Source: Cryptomeria japonica (taxonomy: Eukaryota > Streptophyta > Pinopsida > Cupressales > Cupressaceae). From it: 64,000 nt of DNA. The notes under the pieces are model-generated. The model searched no databases and had not been told where the DNA came from. It worked only from the letters and a program-made list of their open reading frames with translations. Location: the NCBI RefSeq assembly GCF_030272615.1, contig NC_081406.1, positions 238,192,422 through 238,256,421 of the forward strand. Reading direction: 5' to 3'. The position numbers and the translations under genes are program-made. Below are positions 33,911 to 45,492 of this stretch, piece after piece. Position 1 is the stretch's first letter; the number at the start of each line of letters is the position of its first letter.

Positions 33911-36900
33911 ATGGAACCTTCGTCTTCTTCTTCTAAAAAGAGTAGGAAAGGAAAAGAGCTGAACCCTGAAGAGAAGCCCAAGAGACAGAAGAAAGAAGGG
34001 AGAGCTCTGACTCAGGATTTGTTAGACTAGTGTCCATCGTCTAGTGTGAGGTCCAAGAAGATTAAAAGTGAAGAAGAAGGATTAGAGGACAGATTTGAAA
34101 ATCTAGGAGACATTTGGACTGAGATAAGAGGGCATGAGTTATTTTTGTTTGGTTACAAAAGAAGGGATGCACCTGAACCCATAAGCAATCTATGGAAGAA
34201 GAACTTAGGCAAATTAGTAGTCCCAAATGTGTTTGTAGATGTAGAATTAATGAAATCTTTGGCAGATTGCTACAACCCAAGAACCAAAACCATATGTGAT
34301 TACAGAGGGAATACATTAGTAGTAATTAACAAACAGACTATTGATATGGTTTTTGATTTGGACTGGGAAGTAGAGGAGAGTATCGATATGAAGAAACTTT
34401 CACAAGAATTCTTTAGTTTGGAAAATATCTACAAGACTTGGAGACTACCTGTTCACAGGCCAAAAGTGGGTGGGTCATTTGTTCAGTTCGGCAAAGATGA
34501 CAAGGTGCCGTTTGATGTCAACCACTTCCATCCATATTTCAAGTATACATATTATGCTGCAGCCCAAGTACTAGGCCTAGAGGCTCATCCACTCATGGAT
34601 ATTGGGGTTATGGTTCTGTGTGCCGACTTGCAATCAAAAGACCCTAGGTCATTTGATTTTGCCACTTATGTTGCAGATGCCTTGAATCATGGGCTGGAGA
34701 AATTGAAAGGAGACCTTGTGAATGTTCATTTTTCATTATACTCCATGTTAATGCATATCCTTCTTTATTGTGGACAAGAAATTAACTTCTGGCCAGATGA
34801 GTTCAGCATTAGATCTTATGATAAGAATGGTCTGAAGAAGCCGGTTCAGTTATGGGTATCAGCATGGGACCAGAGGTTCATGAATAACCAATATTGGCAT
34901 TTTCAAGAATACTTTGTGAAACCTCTCAGTGTAGCTTTTGGGCAACACAAGGATTACACTTTGTCTCTTGAAATCAAGAGATTTCTCAGACCAAAGGACT
35001 TCTCTCCAGAGTCATAGATTGAACATAATTGGGGTGATTGGTGTTGCCATGATAATCACACAGAAATAAGGGTATTTGGATATAAAGGGCAACCCCATAT
35101 GCTTCCAATTACGGTACCAAACAGAGTGGCTAGCTTGGAGATTATAAGGCAATTGTCTATTGCCAGTGCTAAACACTTAACTGATTTCGGTAAACAATCT
35201 ATTGTTCCAGGTTTATTAGTTTTTTCTGATTTCATTGTCAAAAGTTCAAAAAGTTATCATTTACTTCAGAATAAATTAGACTATTATGGTATGACTCTGG
35301 GTGAGCCTAGGGAGAATTTTGATCCTGAAGGATATATAAGAGCCGCCAGAGCCTCACAGAAACTCAAAGCTGGAATACATGTGGCCAAAATGCCAGATGA
35401 CCTAATCAAGAACCTTGAACGAGAGGAGGCCAAAGCTTTAAAAGGAAAGAGTGAGTTAGTTTGGGAGGCCTACAAATGGAAAAGGGCAAGGGGAATGATA
35501 GATGGAGACCTAATTGGAAATCTCCAAGATCCTCTGGAAGTAGCTAAAAGGCTGCTTCAACATGAAGCATAAATTATGCACAAAGTGCCTTCGCAATTCC
35601 TTCATTTTATTAATACTGAGAAGGACAGTCAGCCCCTAGCTCACATGTCACCAAAGTCGACTGCCAGTAGTATCCCACCTGATTCTCCTAGGGAAGATTA
35701 TCCCCCTGGTTTTGAAGCAGAAATGAATATGGACACTCGCGAGATTAACATCAAGGATGTTGTTGATATCAGAATGACTGAGCATGAAGACTTCGTTGCT
35801 GATGATGGATTTGCCTCTTCTAGGGAGTTCCTCTCATTTTTGTACCAATACAAAGGAGCTCATGTAAAACGAAGCATGGCTGGAAGACCAGAGGAGGAAC
35901 AGATGAAGAGATTACAGGATGAAATTGATGTCCTCATGAAAGACATGACTCCTGAGAAAGGGAGGAAACTATTAAAAGAGGCCGGTGTAATCATCTTCTT
36001 CGGTTGGGATATTAACTCAACACTCTTATTTGATGGCTTCCTGAAGAGACAAGATTTGAATCAACAGGTGTTGCCCCAGGAGGTAGATAAATTGTTCCTA
36101 GGCTCTGGATATGACCCAGACAAGAAAGCTCTCCTACAGTGGGCACTATATCCAAAGGGGAAGAGGCCTATCATTGTAGACATTGAAGAAACCTTTGGAC
36201 ACCTCATGGTTCATCAGGTTGGGAAAACTGATCCTAGGGTCACTGCAAAGCTCAACTTGGATGTTGCAAGATTGAACCTGGACCAGACAGAGTTTTTGAT
36301 CAGAGAGAACGTCACATATAAGGGACTGTATGAAAAATCTAAGGAGGAAAATCAGAAGCTGCAGGCAAAAGTATTGCAACTAGAGACGAGGACTCCTATC
36401 AGCGAATACACCTCATACCCCGCGGGACGCAGCTTGGACGATGTTTCCGATGCTCTGTACTGGAAGTATCAAGCAGAAAAGGCCAATAAATGCGCAGACA
36501 ATATCCAACAAAAGATGGACAAATTGGTCAATGACATCATAGGACATCGGTTTAACACCATGCTCTTACAGGTCGAACCATATTGGATAGTATACAACTG
36601 AATGATAAAAACGCTAACAGAGCATGAAAGGTTAAGAGCACGATTGCAGGAAGTACTAAACAATGTCGATACCATGACACCAGAGGAAAAGGCTAAGGGG
36701 AATGCGTATATGGAAAATCATGTCAAACTTGAAGATATGCTGAGAAGAGACTTAAAAGAATTAGATGATGAGAAACCTGTTGGAATGCCCTCTGTCTACA
36801 AAGAAGGAGAAGTGATATCTTTGGAGGATTTGCGAAAAGAGCTTACCAGCGTCAAGGATTGGGCCTTATCAGAGATAGATCGAAGTAAAGATATGGCCCC

Positions 36901-37060
36901 TACTGTCAACCAGATAATATTCAAATATTTGTCGCTGGGAGATGAATTGAAAAAACAAACTCCTCGAATCAAAACCTTCAGAGACGATGACTATATTCAT
37001 CATCTAGGACTTCTAAAGCTCTTTTTGCTTAAGTTTAGAAACACTCAAGTTAACGACTAG
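33911..37060 (+). pseudogene. G2 LTR-borne accessory ORF, 5' LTR copy (broken)
   Basis: Same frame as the 3' LTR copy, about 1,049 codons, starting ATGGAACCTTCG. Stops: TAG 34028, TAG 35015, TAA 35570 (shared with the other copy), TGA 36599 and the terminal TAG 37058. Apart from the TAA, the early stops are private to this copy, so they arose after insertion. The protein has a Ser/Lys-rich basic start (SSSSSKKSRKGKE), a globular region and, after the TAA, a Glu/Lys-rich part with coiled-coil character (MKRLQDEIDVLMKDM, YEKSKEENQKLQAK). I do not recognise the family. Confidence 0.85.
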
Positions 37061-37103
37061 TATTTTGAAAAGTCGTGTCTCTTCGTGAAAAGCCTTCATC
37101 CTC

Positions 37104-37114
37104 ATATATATATG
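37104..37114 (+). promoter_or_regulatory. Candidate TATA box downstream of the LTR ORF
   Basis: ATATATATATG within the 16-bp perfect palindrome CTCATATATATATGAG (37101-37116), 40 bp after the ORF stop; conserved at 48686. If this is the element promoter, the accessory ORF lies in U3, and would be carried at the 3' end of the genomic RNA. Confidence 0.4.
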
Positions 37115-37972
37115 AGAATGATTTTTGTAATGTAGGATGATAGATATGAGATAAGAGGAAGATGGCGATGTATGACAGCCTGTAAGTTTTACAAATTTCG
37201 ATGGAATACATGCTATGAACTATTGCTTTTCTTTGCGTATGTGTTGTGGATTATTTCACTTTGTCTCGGCAATCGTCTGTGATATTATCTAAAGTGATAA
37301 GGTTATTCATATTCTTGAAATCAAATCTGTGCTTCATGTTATAACGTTGAAACAAAAGTTTTGCTTGCGAATTGTAATTGTTCCTTGCAGTACTTCATTG
37401 ATTGGTCCCTTAAAGGTAGGGTTAAATTCATTCAATCAACACATGATATAAGCATTCAAATTGATCTCAAAAGAAATAATAACCGACAGGTCTACAAAAG
37501 GGTGGATTAAAAAACTGTCTCACAGGCTCACACAATAAGTCCTGAAGAAAGTACAATGACTCTGTAGCCCAAATAGCAAAGAAGGCACTGGTCAAAATAG
37601 ATTACACTCATCATTATATTTCACCATTTGTTATTTTAAAAGCAGACAGAAGTAGTTAGGAAACATAGATCGAATAGCTTCTACAACAACAATCTTGAAC
37701 TCATCTGCTATATCTCTATTCAAGGAACTCATGCCATTTCAAAGATTGGGAGATATCAGATTAGGATAATACATCTGCTATAAAAAGCACTGGTTATTGG
37801 AGACATTCAGTGAATAGGTATACCCGCCTAGGTCCTGCAGAGCCTAAAGTGAGAGAGTTAGCAACTAAACAGGTTCACTCTATATGTTGGCCAAGTCAAT
37901 TGGAGGGTTTGATCATAGGAGTTGGCATTTCCTTAGAACCTATCCAATCTGTTGATTTGAGACCCAACAGAT

Positions 37973-37990
37973 TGGCGACTCTGCTGGGGA
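37973..37990 (+). promoter_or_regulatory. G2 primer-binding site (tRNA-Arg type)
   Basis: TGGCGACTCTGCTGGGGA, three bases after the LTR end. It is complementary to a tRNA 3' end of the plant tRNA-Arg type (ending near CCCCAG.GGAGTCG plus CCA), the primer known for Ogre elements. Confidence 0.8.
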
Positions 37991-38170
37991 AAGAATTAAG
38001 ACTCTGTTGTGGGAGAGAACTCAGAAGAAATAAAAACAATTTATATCCTCTAGAAAGGAGGTGGCGACTCTGAAATAAGAACATCAATGCACAGGACAAG
38101 ATCGGTCACAAAAGGACAACCTTTATCCCAATTAGATTTCTCTCAATGAAGGAACAAAAATAAAGAACCC
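37991..38170 (+). other. G2 short leader
   Basis: Only about 180 bases lie between the PBS and the likely gag start, short for this group. No feature other than a second GTGGCGACTCTG word at 38060. Confidence 0.6.
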
Positions 38171-41100
38171 ATGAATGATTCCATGAGAGAAAGATACAAC
38201 TAGTATAAACATGAAAGTAGCCAACATTCACCCTTGAGAGAGCAAGATAGAACAACAACTTCAAGCCCGGTGAATGAGGATTTGGTTGCGGCATATAAAG
38301 CTCAGAAGGGGCGATGCCAAATTCCCCCTGGTTTTGAAAGTCACGAAGCACGGTCTAGACAAAACACACCGCTTTCATCAGGATCAGGTATGGCGGATCC
38401 TGCAGACAGGTTTACAGATTTAACTAGACAAATGATGGAGGCAGTTGCTGAAATGAGAGATTCAGGAAGGACTCAGGAATGTCTGGAACTGTGTGCCAAG
38501 TTAGGCATAAATGTTGGTGAGGATGACTTTAATAAAGATGTAAACAACTACAAGAAAACATATGCTCAAGGAGTGGGTAAAACAAAGAGTAATGATTTCA
38601 AAGCTTATGAGAATCCTTTGTTTGGTAACAAGAGGGATGATCATGTGCAATCAAGTGCACCACCAGTCCAGCAAAACTCACATACAGGCTTCATTCCTCC
38701 TAATCAGTACCCGCCCCCTGGTCAATTTTATAACCAACATCCACCCCCTAATCAGTTTCCATATCAACACCAGAATCAATACCCTCTTCCTTATCAAAAT
38801 CAAATACCCTTATATGGTAATGTGAACCAAAACTTTGGGAATCCTCATGGAGGGCATGGACTAATAAATATGGAGCAAATGAGGCAGTTTGATTTTTCAG
38901 GAATGATAGTGTACCCATATCCTATCCCAAATGAAATTAGGACAGCGATACCAAAGTTCACAGGAAGCAATGCAGTTTCAGGTGAGGCTCACTGTAAAGC
39001 TTTTGATGCAGGAATTGAGGATTTTGGGTTACCATATGAAGATGTCAAGATCAGGTTGTTTATGCAATCATTAATAGAGGATGCAAGAGATTGGTTTAGG
39101 ACGTTGCCTGACGCATCCATTAGAGATCTTGCAGGATTCAAAGATTTGTTCCTTGAGCAGTATGGAGACCATAACAGCCCTGAGTTTGCTTTGCACGAAA
39201 TCATTAGTATAAAGAAGGAGCAAAATGAATCAGTGATAGATTTTAACAAAAGATTTAACAGGGTTTTAAATAAAATCCCCAATAGGATGAAACCAGTACC
39301 TGAGGTGAGCATTCTGTATTATATCAATGCTTATGACAGTAAAACAAACTATGAGCTAAGAACCAGAAATCCTAGAGACCTCCGGGATGTTATGAAAGAT
39401 GCTATTGTTATAGAAAACAACAGAAAGGCTGCTGGTAAAGTGGGAAAGAGAGAGGATGCAAGGTTATACAATCCTAGAGCACCCAAGGCTAATAGAGATG
39501 AAGATAAGCTTGACAAAGTTTTAAATGCCCTGAAGGATTTATCTGTAAGAGTAAACAAAACAGAGAAGCAGCAATACTACCGTCCTGAGAGACCTAGACT
39601 ACATGACATGCCTTATAACACCACATGGAAGGATGGAAAACCAGTAGACAGGAACCACAGAGACAATCAACAAATTCCAGATCCTTTAAAAAGAACAGTA
39701 AATTATACTCAAGACGATGACATGTGGTGTTATGCTTGCAATATGCCACACGCTTCTTCTTTGTGTGCAGTAGCAAAAGGATTGCAAGAGAAAGAGGATA
39801 GCTATGAAGAACATGTGGATGATTCAACTGTTAATATGATATCATTTAGTCAGGAAGGAAGGTTAGATTCCATGAATGTTGATCAATGCTCTGTCTTGCC
39901 TGTGACCACCAGCAAAAATGAAAATGTTAAGCTCAGAATCCCTACTGAGGAAGAAAAAAGAAGAATTACAGCCTATGCCGTTGCACAAGCGAAAAGGACT
40001 TATGATTTAAGGAATAGGGTAGTGAATCCAGAGCAAGGTAAACCTACTAGTCTTTTTATGAAAGAAACTGATGAGACACTCAAGCGAATAAACAAAGGAG
40101 CTATGACTAAGGAGGTTGTACCAAAGAATAATAAGAAGGGTCCTAATGTTCAAAAGGAAGAAACAGTAAAACTCCCTTCATCACAACACTCTACCTCATT
40201 TGATATCTCAACTGCATTAACACAATTAAAAGTTTCTATTCCATTAATGGAAATAATGAGGTTTCCTGAGTATAGAGAAAAAACTTTGGAGATGATTTCA
40301 GGTGTCCAAGAAGAAAAGATTAATGAACAGAAACAAGAGGTCCCAACAAGTGACAACAATGAACAAATGGCTCCAGTTATATACTTAGGGTCCACTATAA
40401 CTAAAAACCCAACACAAGTAGACCCATTTTATCTCACTTTGGTGATAAACAACAAAAGGGTAAAGAATTGTATGATTGATTCAGGAGCAGCCATAAATGT
40501 CATGCCTGTTGGGGTAATGAAAGAACTAGGACTGGAAGTTGATACTACCTTTGGGAAATGCTATGCCATGGACAATAGATCAGTCCCAGTGGTTGGTATC
40601 ATGAAGGATGTAGAGTTCAGATTAGTAGCCTGTCCAGAAGCATCATATAAAACAGATATCACGGTGGTAGATGTTCCACCAAACTATGGAATGTTGTTGT
40701 CTAGACAATGGTCGAATATGATTGGTGGATATGTGCAGCTGAATTTGTCATATGCTACAATCCCAATAAATGGACAGGAAATAAAAATTGACAAGGAACC
40801 TCGGTCCACATATATCATAGAAGACATGGAAGAAACAGTGAACCAAGTATGTTTTTTACAAACTGATATGGACAACTTCCAGGTACAGTTGACAAAACCT
40901 AAATTTCAAGAGTGGATCCCCATTGAGTCATGTCTAACTAAAAAGGATGGTCAGATATGGAAAATGTTCTTTGATGGGTCTTGTAGCAAAGAAGGGAGTG
41001 GGGTTGGAATCCTTTTTATTTCACCCACAGGGGAAACTTACAAATATTCTTTCAAGTTGTTATTTGAATGTACAAATAACATTGCTGAATATGAAGCTCT

Positions 41101-44100
41101 ACTCACTGGTCTTAACATAGCAGTCAAACATGGAGTCAAATTGATAAGTGTCTTTGGTGATTCAGAACTAATAGTCTCACAAGTAAAGGAAAGATATGCC
41201 TCGAAACACTTAAGACTGAAACAATACAGGAATGCTGTATGGGATACCATGGAGCTTTTTGATGCTTTTCAGATAACCTGGATAGATAGATCAAAGAACA
41301 TCATGGCAGATTTTTTAGCAAATATTGCACTAAAAGGCAATGATATAATGCTAACTGGGATATCTGAAGTAGAGATGAAAGTAAGACCATCTGTTCCTAA
41401 CAACTTGTATAATTGGCAAGTGTTTCAAGATGATGCAGATTTGCTGAACTTCTTACAGTGTGTTGATCATTATCAGGCTCAAGCTATAAATTTTAATGAC
41501 TTTGTGGAAAAAACTGAAGGTAAGGAAACTTTATTTGGACATGAAATTATACAACTAAAGTCAAATAAATTACCAAGAGGCCTAGTGGCATTAGAAAGAA
41601 CTTTTAATGCTCAAGATGTGATTGAAACCAAAGGGTCAGCTGTTAAAGAGAGTGATGTTGAACAAATCAACCTAGGAAATGAAGGAGCCCCCAGAAATGT
41701 TTTTATTGGAAAAAAATTAACTCCTGCTATGAGGCAACAACTGATAATGTTGCTAAAAAGATACAAACATGTGTTTGCATGGTCTTATGAAGATCTCAAA
41801 GCTTACAGGGAAGATCTCTTTCAACATGAGATACCACTTAAGCCAGAAGCTAAGCCATTTAGGCAAAAGAAGAGACCTATTAATCCTACATTGTTACCAA
41901 AAATGAGGGAAGAAATTATAAAGATGAAAGACGCAGGAATAATTGAGCCATGCAGATACTCCACATGGGTTTCTAACTTGGTACCAGTCAGGAAGAAAAA
42001 TGGGGATATTAGATTATGTGTAGACTTTAGGAATTTAAACATATCATCTCTAAAGGATAACTATCCATTGCCAAATATGGATAACATGCTGCAGAAGGTA
42101 ATAGGGTGTGAGTTGCTGTCTATGATGGATGGATTTTCAGGTTACAATCAGGTGAAAGTTAGAGAAACTGAAAAATATAAGACAGCCTTCACAACTCCAT
42201 GGGGCACTTATGTCTATGCACGAATGCCATTTGGATTGACCAATGCTGGAGCTACTTTTCAAAGGGCAATGGATGTGGCTTTCCCAGAATTGATTGATGT
42301 AATCATGGTAGTATACCAAGATGATCTGACTGCATACTCAAAGAAAGCTGATGATCACTGTGAACACCTTGAAAAGATATTTAAAAGGGCCTTAGAATAT
42401 GGGATTTCCTTGAATCCTAAAAAATGCCACTTTGGTGTTGAAGAGGGAAAACTACTTGGACACATAGTATCCAAGGAGGGGGTGAGAATTGACCCTGAAA
42501 GAGTAGCAGCTATCAATGAGGTTCCCATCCCTCGAACTATCAAAGCCATTCAATCATTCTTGGGACAAATTAATTTTGTGAGAAGGTTCATTTTGAATTT
42601 TGCAGACATAATAAAACCTATAGTAAAAATGTTGAAGAAAGAGGCCCAAATTGACTGGACTGAAGAGGCAATTGATTCTTTTGTGGCAATCAAAAGAGCA
42701 ATTTCTGAGGCACCAGTACTAATTTCCCCAGATTTTGGTAAACCATTTATGATATTCTCATTCGCCTCTTGTCACACTATAGCAGCAGTGTTGTTACAGA
42801 AAAATTCAGAAGGGTATGAGCAGCCCATTGCATACTTTAGCAAGTCTTTGAGCCCTTCAGAAGTAAAATATGAACTGAATGAAAAGCAAGCCTATGCTTT
42901 GGTCAAAGCAGTGAAACAATTTAGACCATACTTAGTAGGGGCTGAAGTTATAGCTTATGTCCCAAATGCAGCAGTAAAAGATATCTTCAGACAGACTGAG
43001 GTCATGGGCAAAAGATGCAAATGGATCAATCAGATACAAGAATTTAACATTGAGCTTAAAATTTCACAGGTTATCAAAGGACAAGGGCTGGCCAAACTCA
43101 TGACGGGAACTAAAATTGAGGAGTCTGGTGTGAATCAGGTTGAATGGGAAGAAGCTAACTTCAGTATTGAAAGAACAGCATGGTACACCAATATCATATA
43201 CTATCTCAAGCATTTGAAATGTCCAGATGGCATGACTGATAATCAGAAGAGAGCTTTGAAGCTAAAATCAGCAAGATATGTAATTATCAATGGGGACCTA
43301 TATTGGAAAAATAGAGATGGGATATTGTTATTATGTCTGGACAATTACCAGGCAGACAAAGTTCTTCATGAAATGCATGATGGGGTTTGTGGTGGCCATT
43401 TCTCGACTAAGACTACGGCACATAAAATATTGAGAGCTGGATATTATTGGCCATGTGTCTTCAATGATTCTTATAGATATGTCAGAAAGTGTGAAGCTTG
43501 TCAAAAGTTTTCAAACAAAACAAAGTATCAAGGATCACTCCCATTGAGACCAATGTTGGCTGAGGAACCATTTCAACAGTGGGGAATAGACTTTATAGGG
43601 GAAATATCAGAAAAGTCCAGTGGAGGACACAGATGGATATTGGTTGCTACAGACTATTTTACCAAATGGGTGGAGGCAATACCTACCAGACAGGCCACTA
43701 GCAAGGTGGTGATAAAATTCTTAATGGAGAACATTATTACTAGATTCGGTGTTCCTACAAGGATCATCTCAGATAATGGCATGTCCTTTAGATCAGAGGA
43801 ATTCAACACTTTTTGTGAAGAATATGGCATTAAGATATCACATTCTTCTCCTTACCACCCCCAGGGGAATGGGCAAGCTGAATCAAGCAACAAGAATATC
43901 CTAAAGATCATTAAAAAGATGCTGGGATAGAACAAAAAAGCATGGGATTCGAAGTTGAATCTTGCACTATGGGCAGACAGGATAACTGTGAAAAAATCCA
44001 CAGGAAAGTCTCCATTTGAATTGGTTTATGGCAAAAGGGCCAGATTACCTTTGGATAATCTCTTGCCTGTACATAGATTTATGATTCAAGAAGAGATAGA

Positions 44101-44437
44101 TGTTGAAGATCCATCACAAGAAAGGATAATGCAGTTAGTGGAACTTGATGAAGTCAGGGTAGAAGCTCAAAGGCAGAATATCAGGATTCAAAATCAAATG
44201 AAGAGGTTGTATGACAAGAGGACATCAAACATAAAATTTTGTGTAGGAGATTGGGTTTTAATGTGGAATGCCAGGAGTCAAGACAAAGGCAAGCATGGTA
44301 AATTTGAAGCCTTGTGGATCGGCCCATATGTGATTATAGACAAAAAGGGGGAGGATTCTTATTTGCTTCAAAACGCGACAGGGGAGGTCCAAGAATTGCC
44401 AGTACATGGGCAGTTCTTAAAGAACTTCTTTTCCTGA
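38171..44437 (+). pseudogene. G2 gag-pol polyprotein, nearly intact (two TAG codons)
   Basis: One frame of about 2,090 codons. The first ATG is 38171, with a TAG at 38201; the next in-frame ATG is 38390, after which the frame is open to TAG 43928, then reads on to 44437. I number residues from 38234, the start of the long open run. Domains: Pro/Gln-rich gag N-terminus; capsid about 224-400; knuckle C499-C502-H506-C511 (CX2CX3HX4C, one residue shorter than usual); protease D749 (MIDSGAAINVMP); aRNH 905-1035; RT about 1195-1420 with YQDD (D1363, D1364); gypsy RNase H about 1480-1620; integrase with CEAC at 1753 and D1786, D1847, E1883. It supplies particle, cleavage, cDNA synthesis and integration. 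Confidence 0.93.
40946..41340 (+). other. G2 aRNH domain placed before RT
   Basis: Within the polyprotein, between protease and RT: KMFFDGSCSKEGSGVGILF, TNNIAEYEALLTGL, VFGDSELIVSQV and SKNIMADFLANIA. The catalytic set is complete by motif: D914 (FDGS), E954 (AEYEAL), D976 (GDSE), D1026 (MADF). Relatives of this domain are the archaeal-type RNase H of Tat elements, but there it follows the gypsy RNase H. No second aRNH is seen after the gypsy RNase H in G2. Confidence 0.88.
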
Positions 44438-44567
44438 AACATTCTGTATCACCTGTACAGTAGATTAGGATCCATTTCCATTGTAAATACCATCATATCT
44501 GCGCTAAGCAGAGATTCTGGATTCTTGAAGACATATTCAATATGCCTCCATCCTCAGTCAGAGCCGC
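44438..44567 (+). other. G2 3' untranslated region, no clear polypurine tract
   Basis: 130 bp between the pol stop and the 3' LTR. The bases abutting the LTR are CCTCAGTCAGAGCCGC, which is not purine-rich. The only purine-rich words (GCAGAGATTCTGGA) lie about 55 bp upstream. Confidence 0.6.
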
Positions 44568-45492
44568 TGTTGAGCACTATATTTGAAAATAAAAATATAT
44601 AAAAAAAAATGTATGTTTTCATAAGCATGAAGACTAATGGATATTTCAACCAGCAAACTGTATCGAGGACTGCAAAGGAAGTTTCATCGAAAGAGTGTTT
44701 CCATCGACACAAGCACTAAGCAAATGTATTTCGACAAAAGGTTACCTTTGATGAACGTAGAAAACCACTCATCGATACTCTAAGTTTCATCGAAAAAGTG
44801 AAAACAAAAGGCGAAAAGGCAAAAAGGTGATTTCGAAGGAATATCATTACCGAAGAAACTCAAAAGGCATTCATCGAAATACAAGTTTTCATCGATGAAC
44901 ATGACGTTGAGAAAAGGCAAAATTGTTTCATCGATAAAGAGATATCGATGAAAAAGGGATATCGATGAACATACATAGGCCTTCACCGAAGAAAGAAACT
45001 CACCGAAAAGAATGATTTCGATGGAAATTACATGTGACTTATCGAAAAAGGGGACTATCGATGAAAGAGTGATTTCGATGAGTCTTAAAAGAGGCTTCTC
45101 GACATAAGCTTTTCACCGAAACAATTGTATCGAAGAAAATGAGCTTTCGATGGAAGATTTAAACACTCGGCCGAAGTCAAGGGTTTCATCGATAACTTGA
45201 AATATGAGCACTTTTGAGCGAACTATACTTCCCACGAAAGAGTTAAAGGCCCAATTGAAGAATGTCACATCTGCAATTAAGTTTAAACACTTGAGTAACC
45301 GTTGTAGATGCAGAACATTAACTGTGCACAAGTTGCCCATACGATTACAGTTGAACTGAGTGAATTTTCGTAAGAACCAGATTGATGCTAAAAGATTGAA
45401 AACTGCGAAGAACTTGCGGAGACTTGCGAATGATAACCAGAAGAATTGAGCATTCCACCAAGTAAGTGTTGTCTCTCTTATTTACTATGATT

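Larger units (their letters stand above)
32986..37969 (+). repeat. G2 5' LTR (4,984 bp)
   Basis: Order: candidate TATA (33014), a block crowded with TCGA/ATCGAT words (33060-33620), the accessory ORF (33911-37060), a second candidate TATA in a perfect palindrome (37101-37116), then about 850 bp of R/U5-like sequence ending GACCCAACA next to the PBS. Equal length and high identity to 44568-49551. Confidence 0.95.

Noticed and set aside
32986..37969. The 4,984-bp repeats as a segmental duplication of a host gene
   Set aside because: Ends are TG/CA, a PBS follows the first copy, gag-pol lies between, and a 5-bp TSD flanks the pair; they are LTRs.
38234..38389. Start of the long G2 frame at 38234
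   Set aside because: It is a TTG codon. A plant mRNA would use ATG 38171 (now blocked by TAG 38201) or ATG 38390; I annotate from 38171 and note both.
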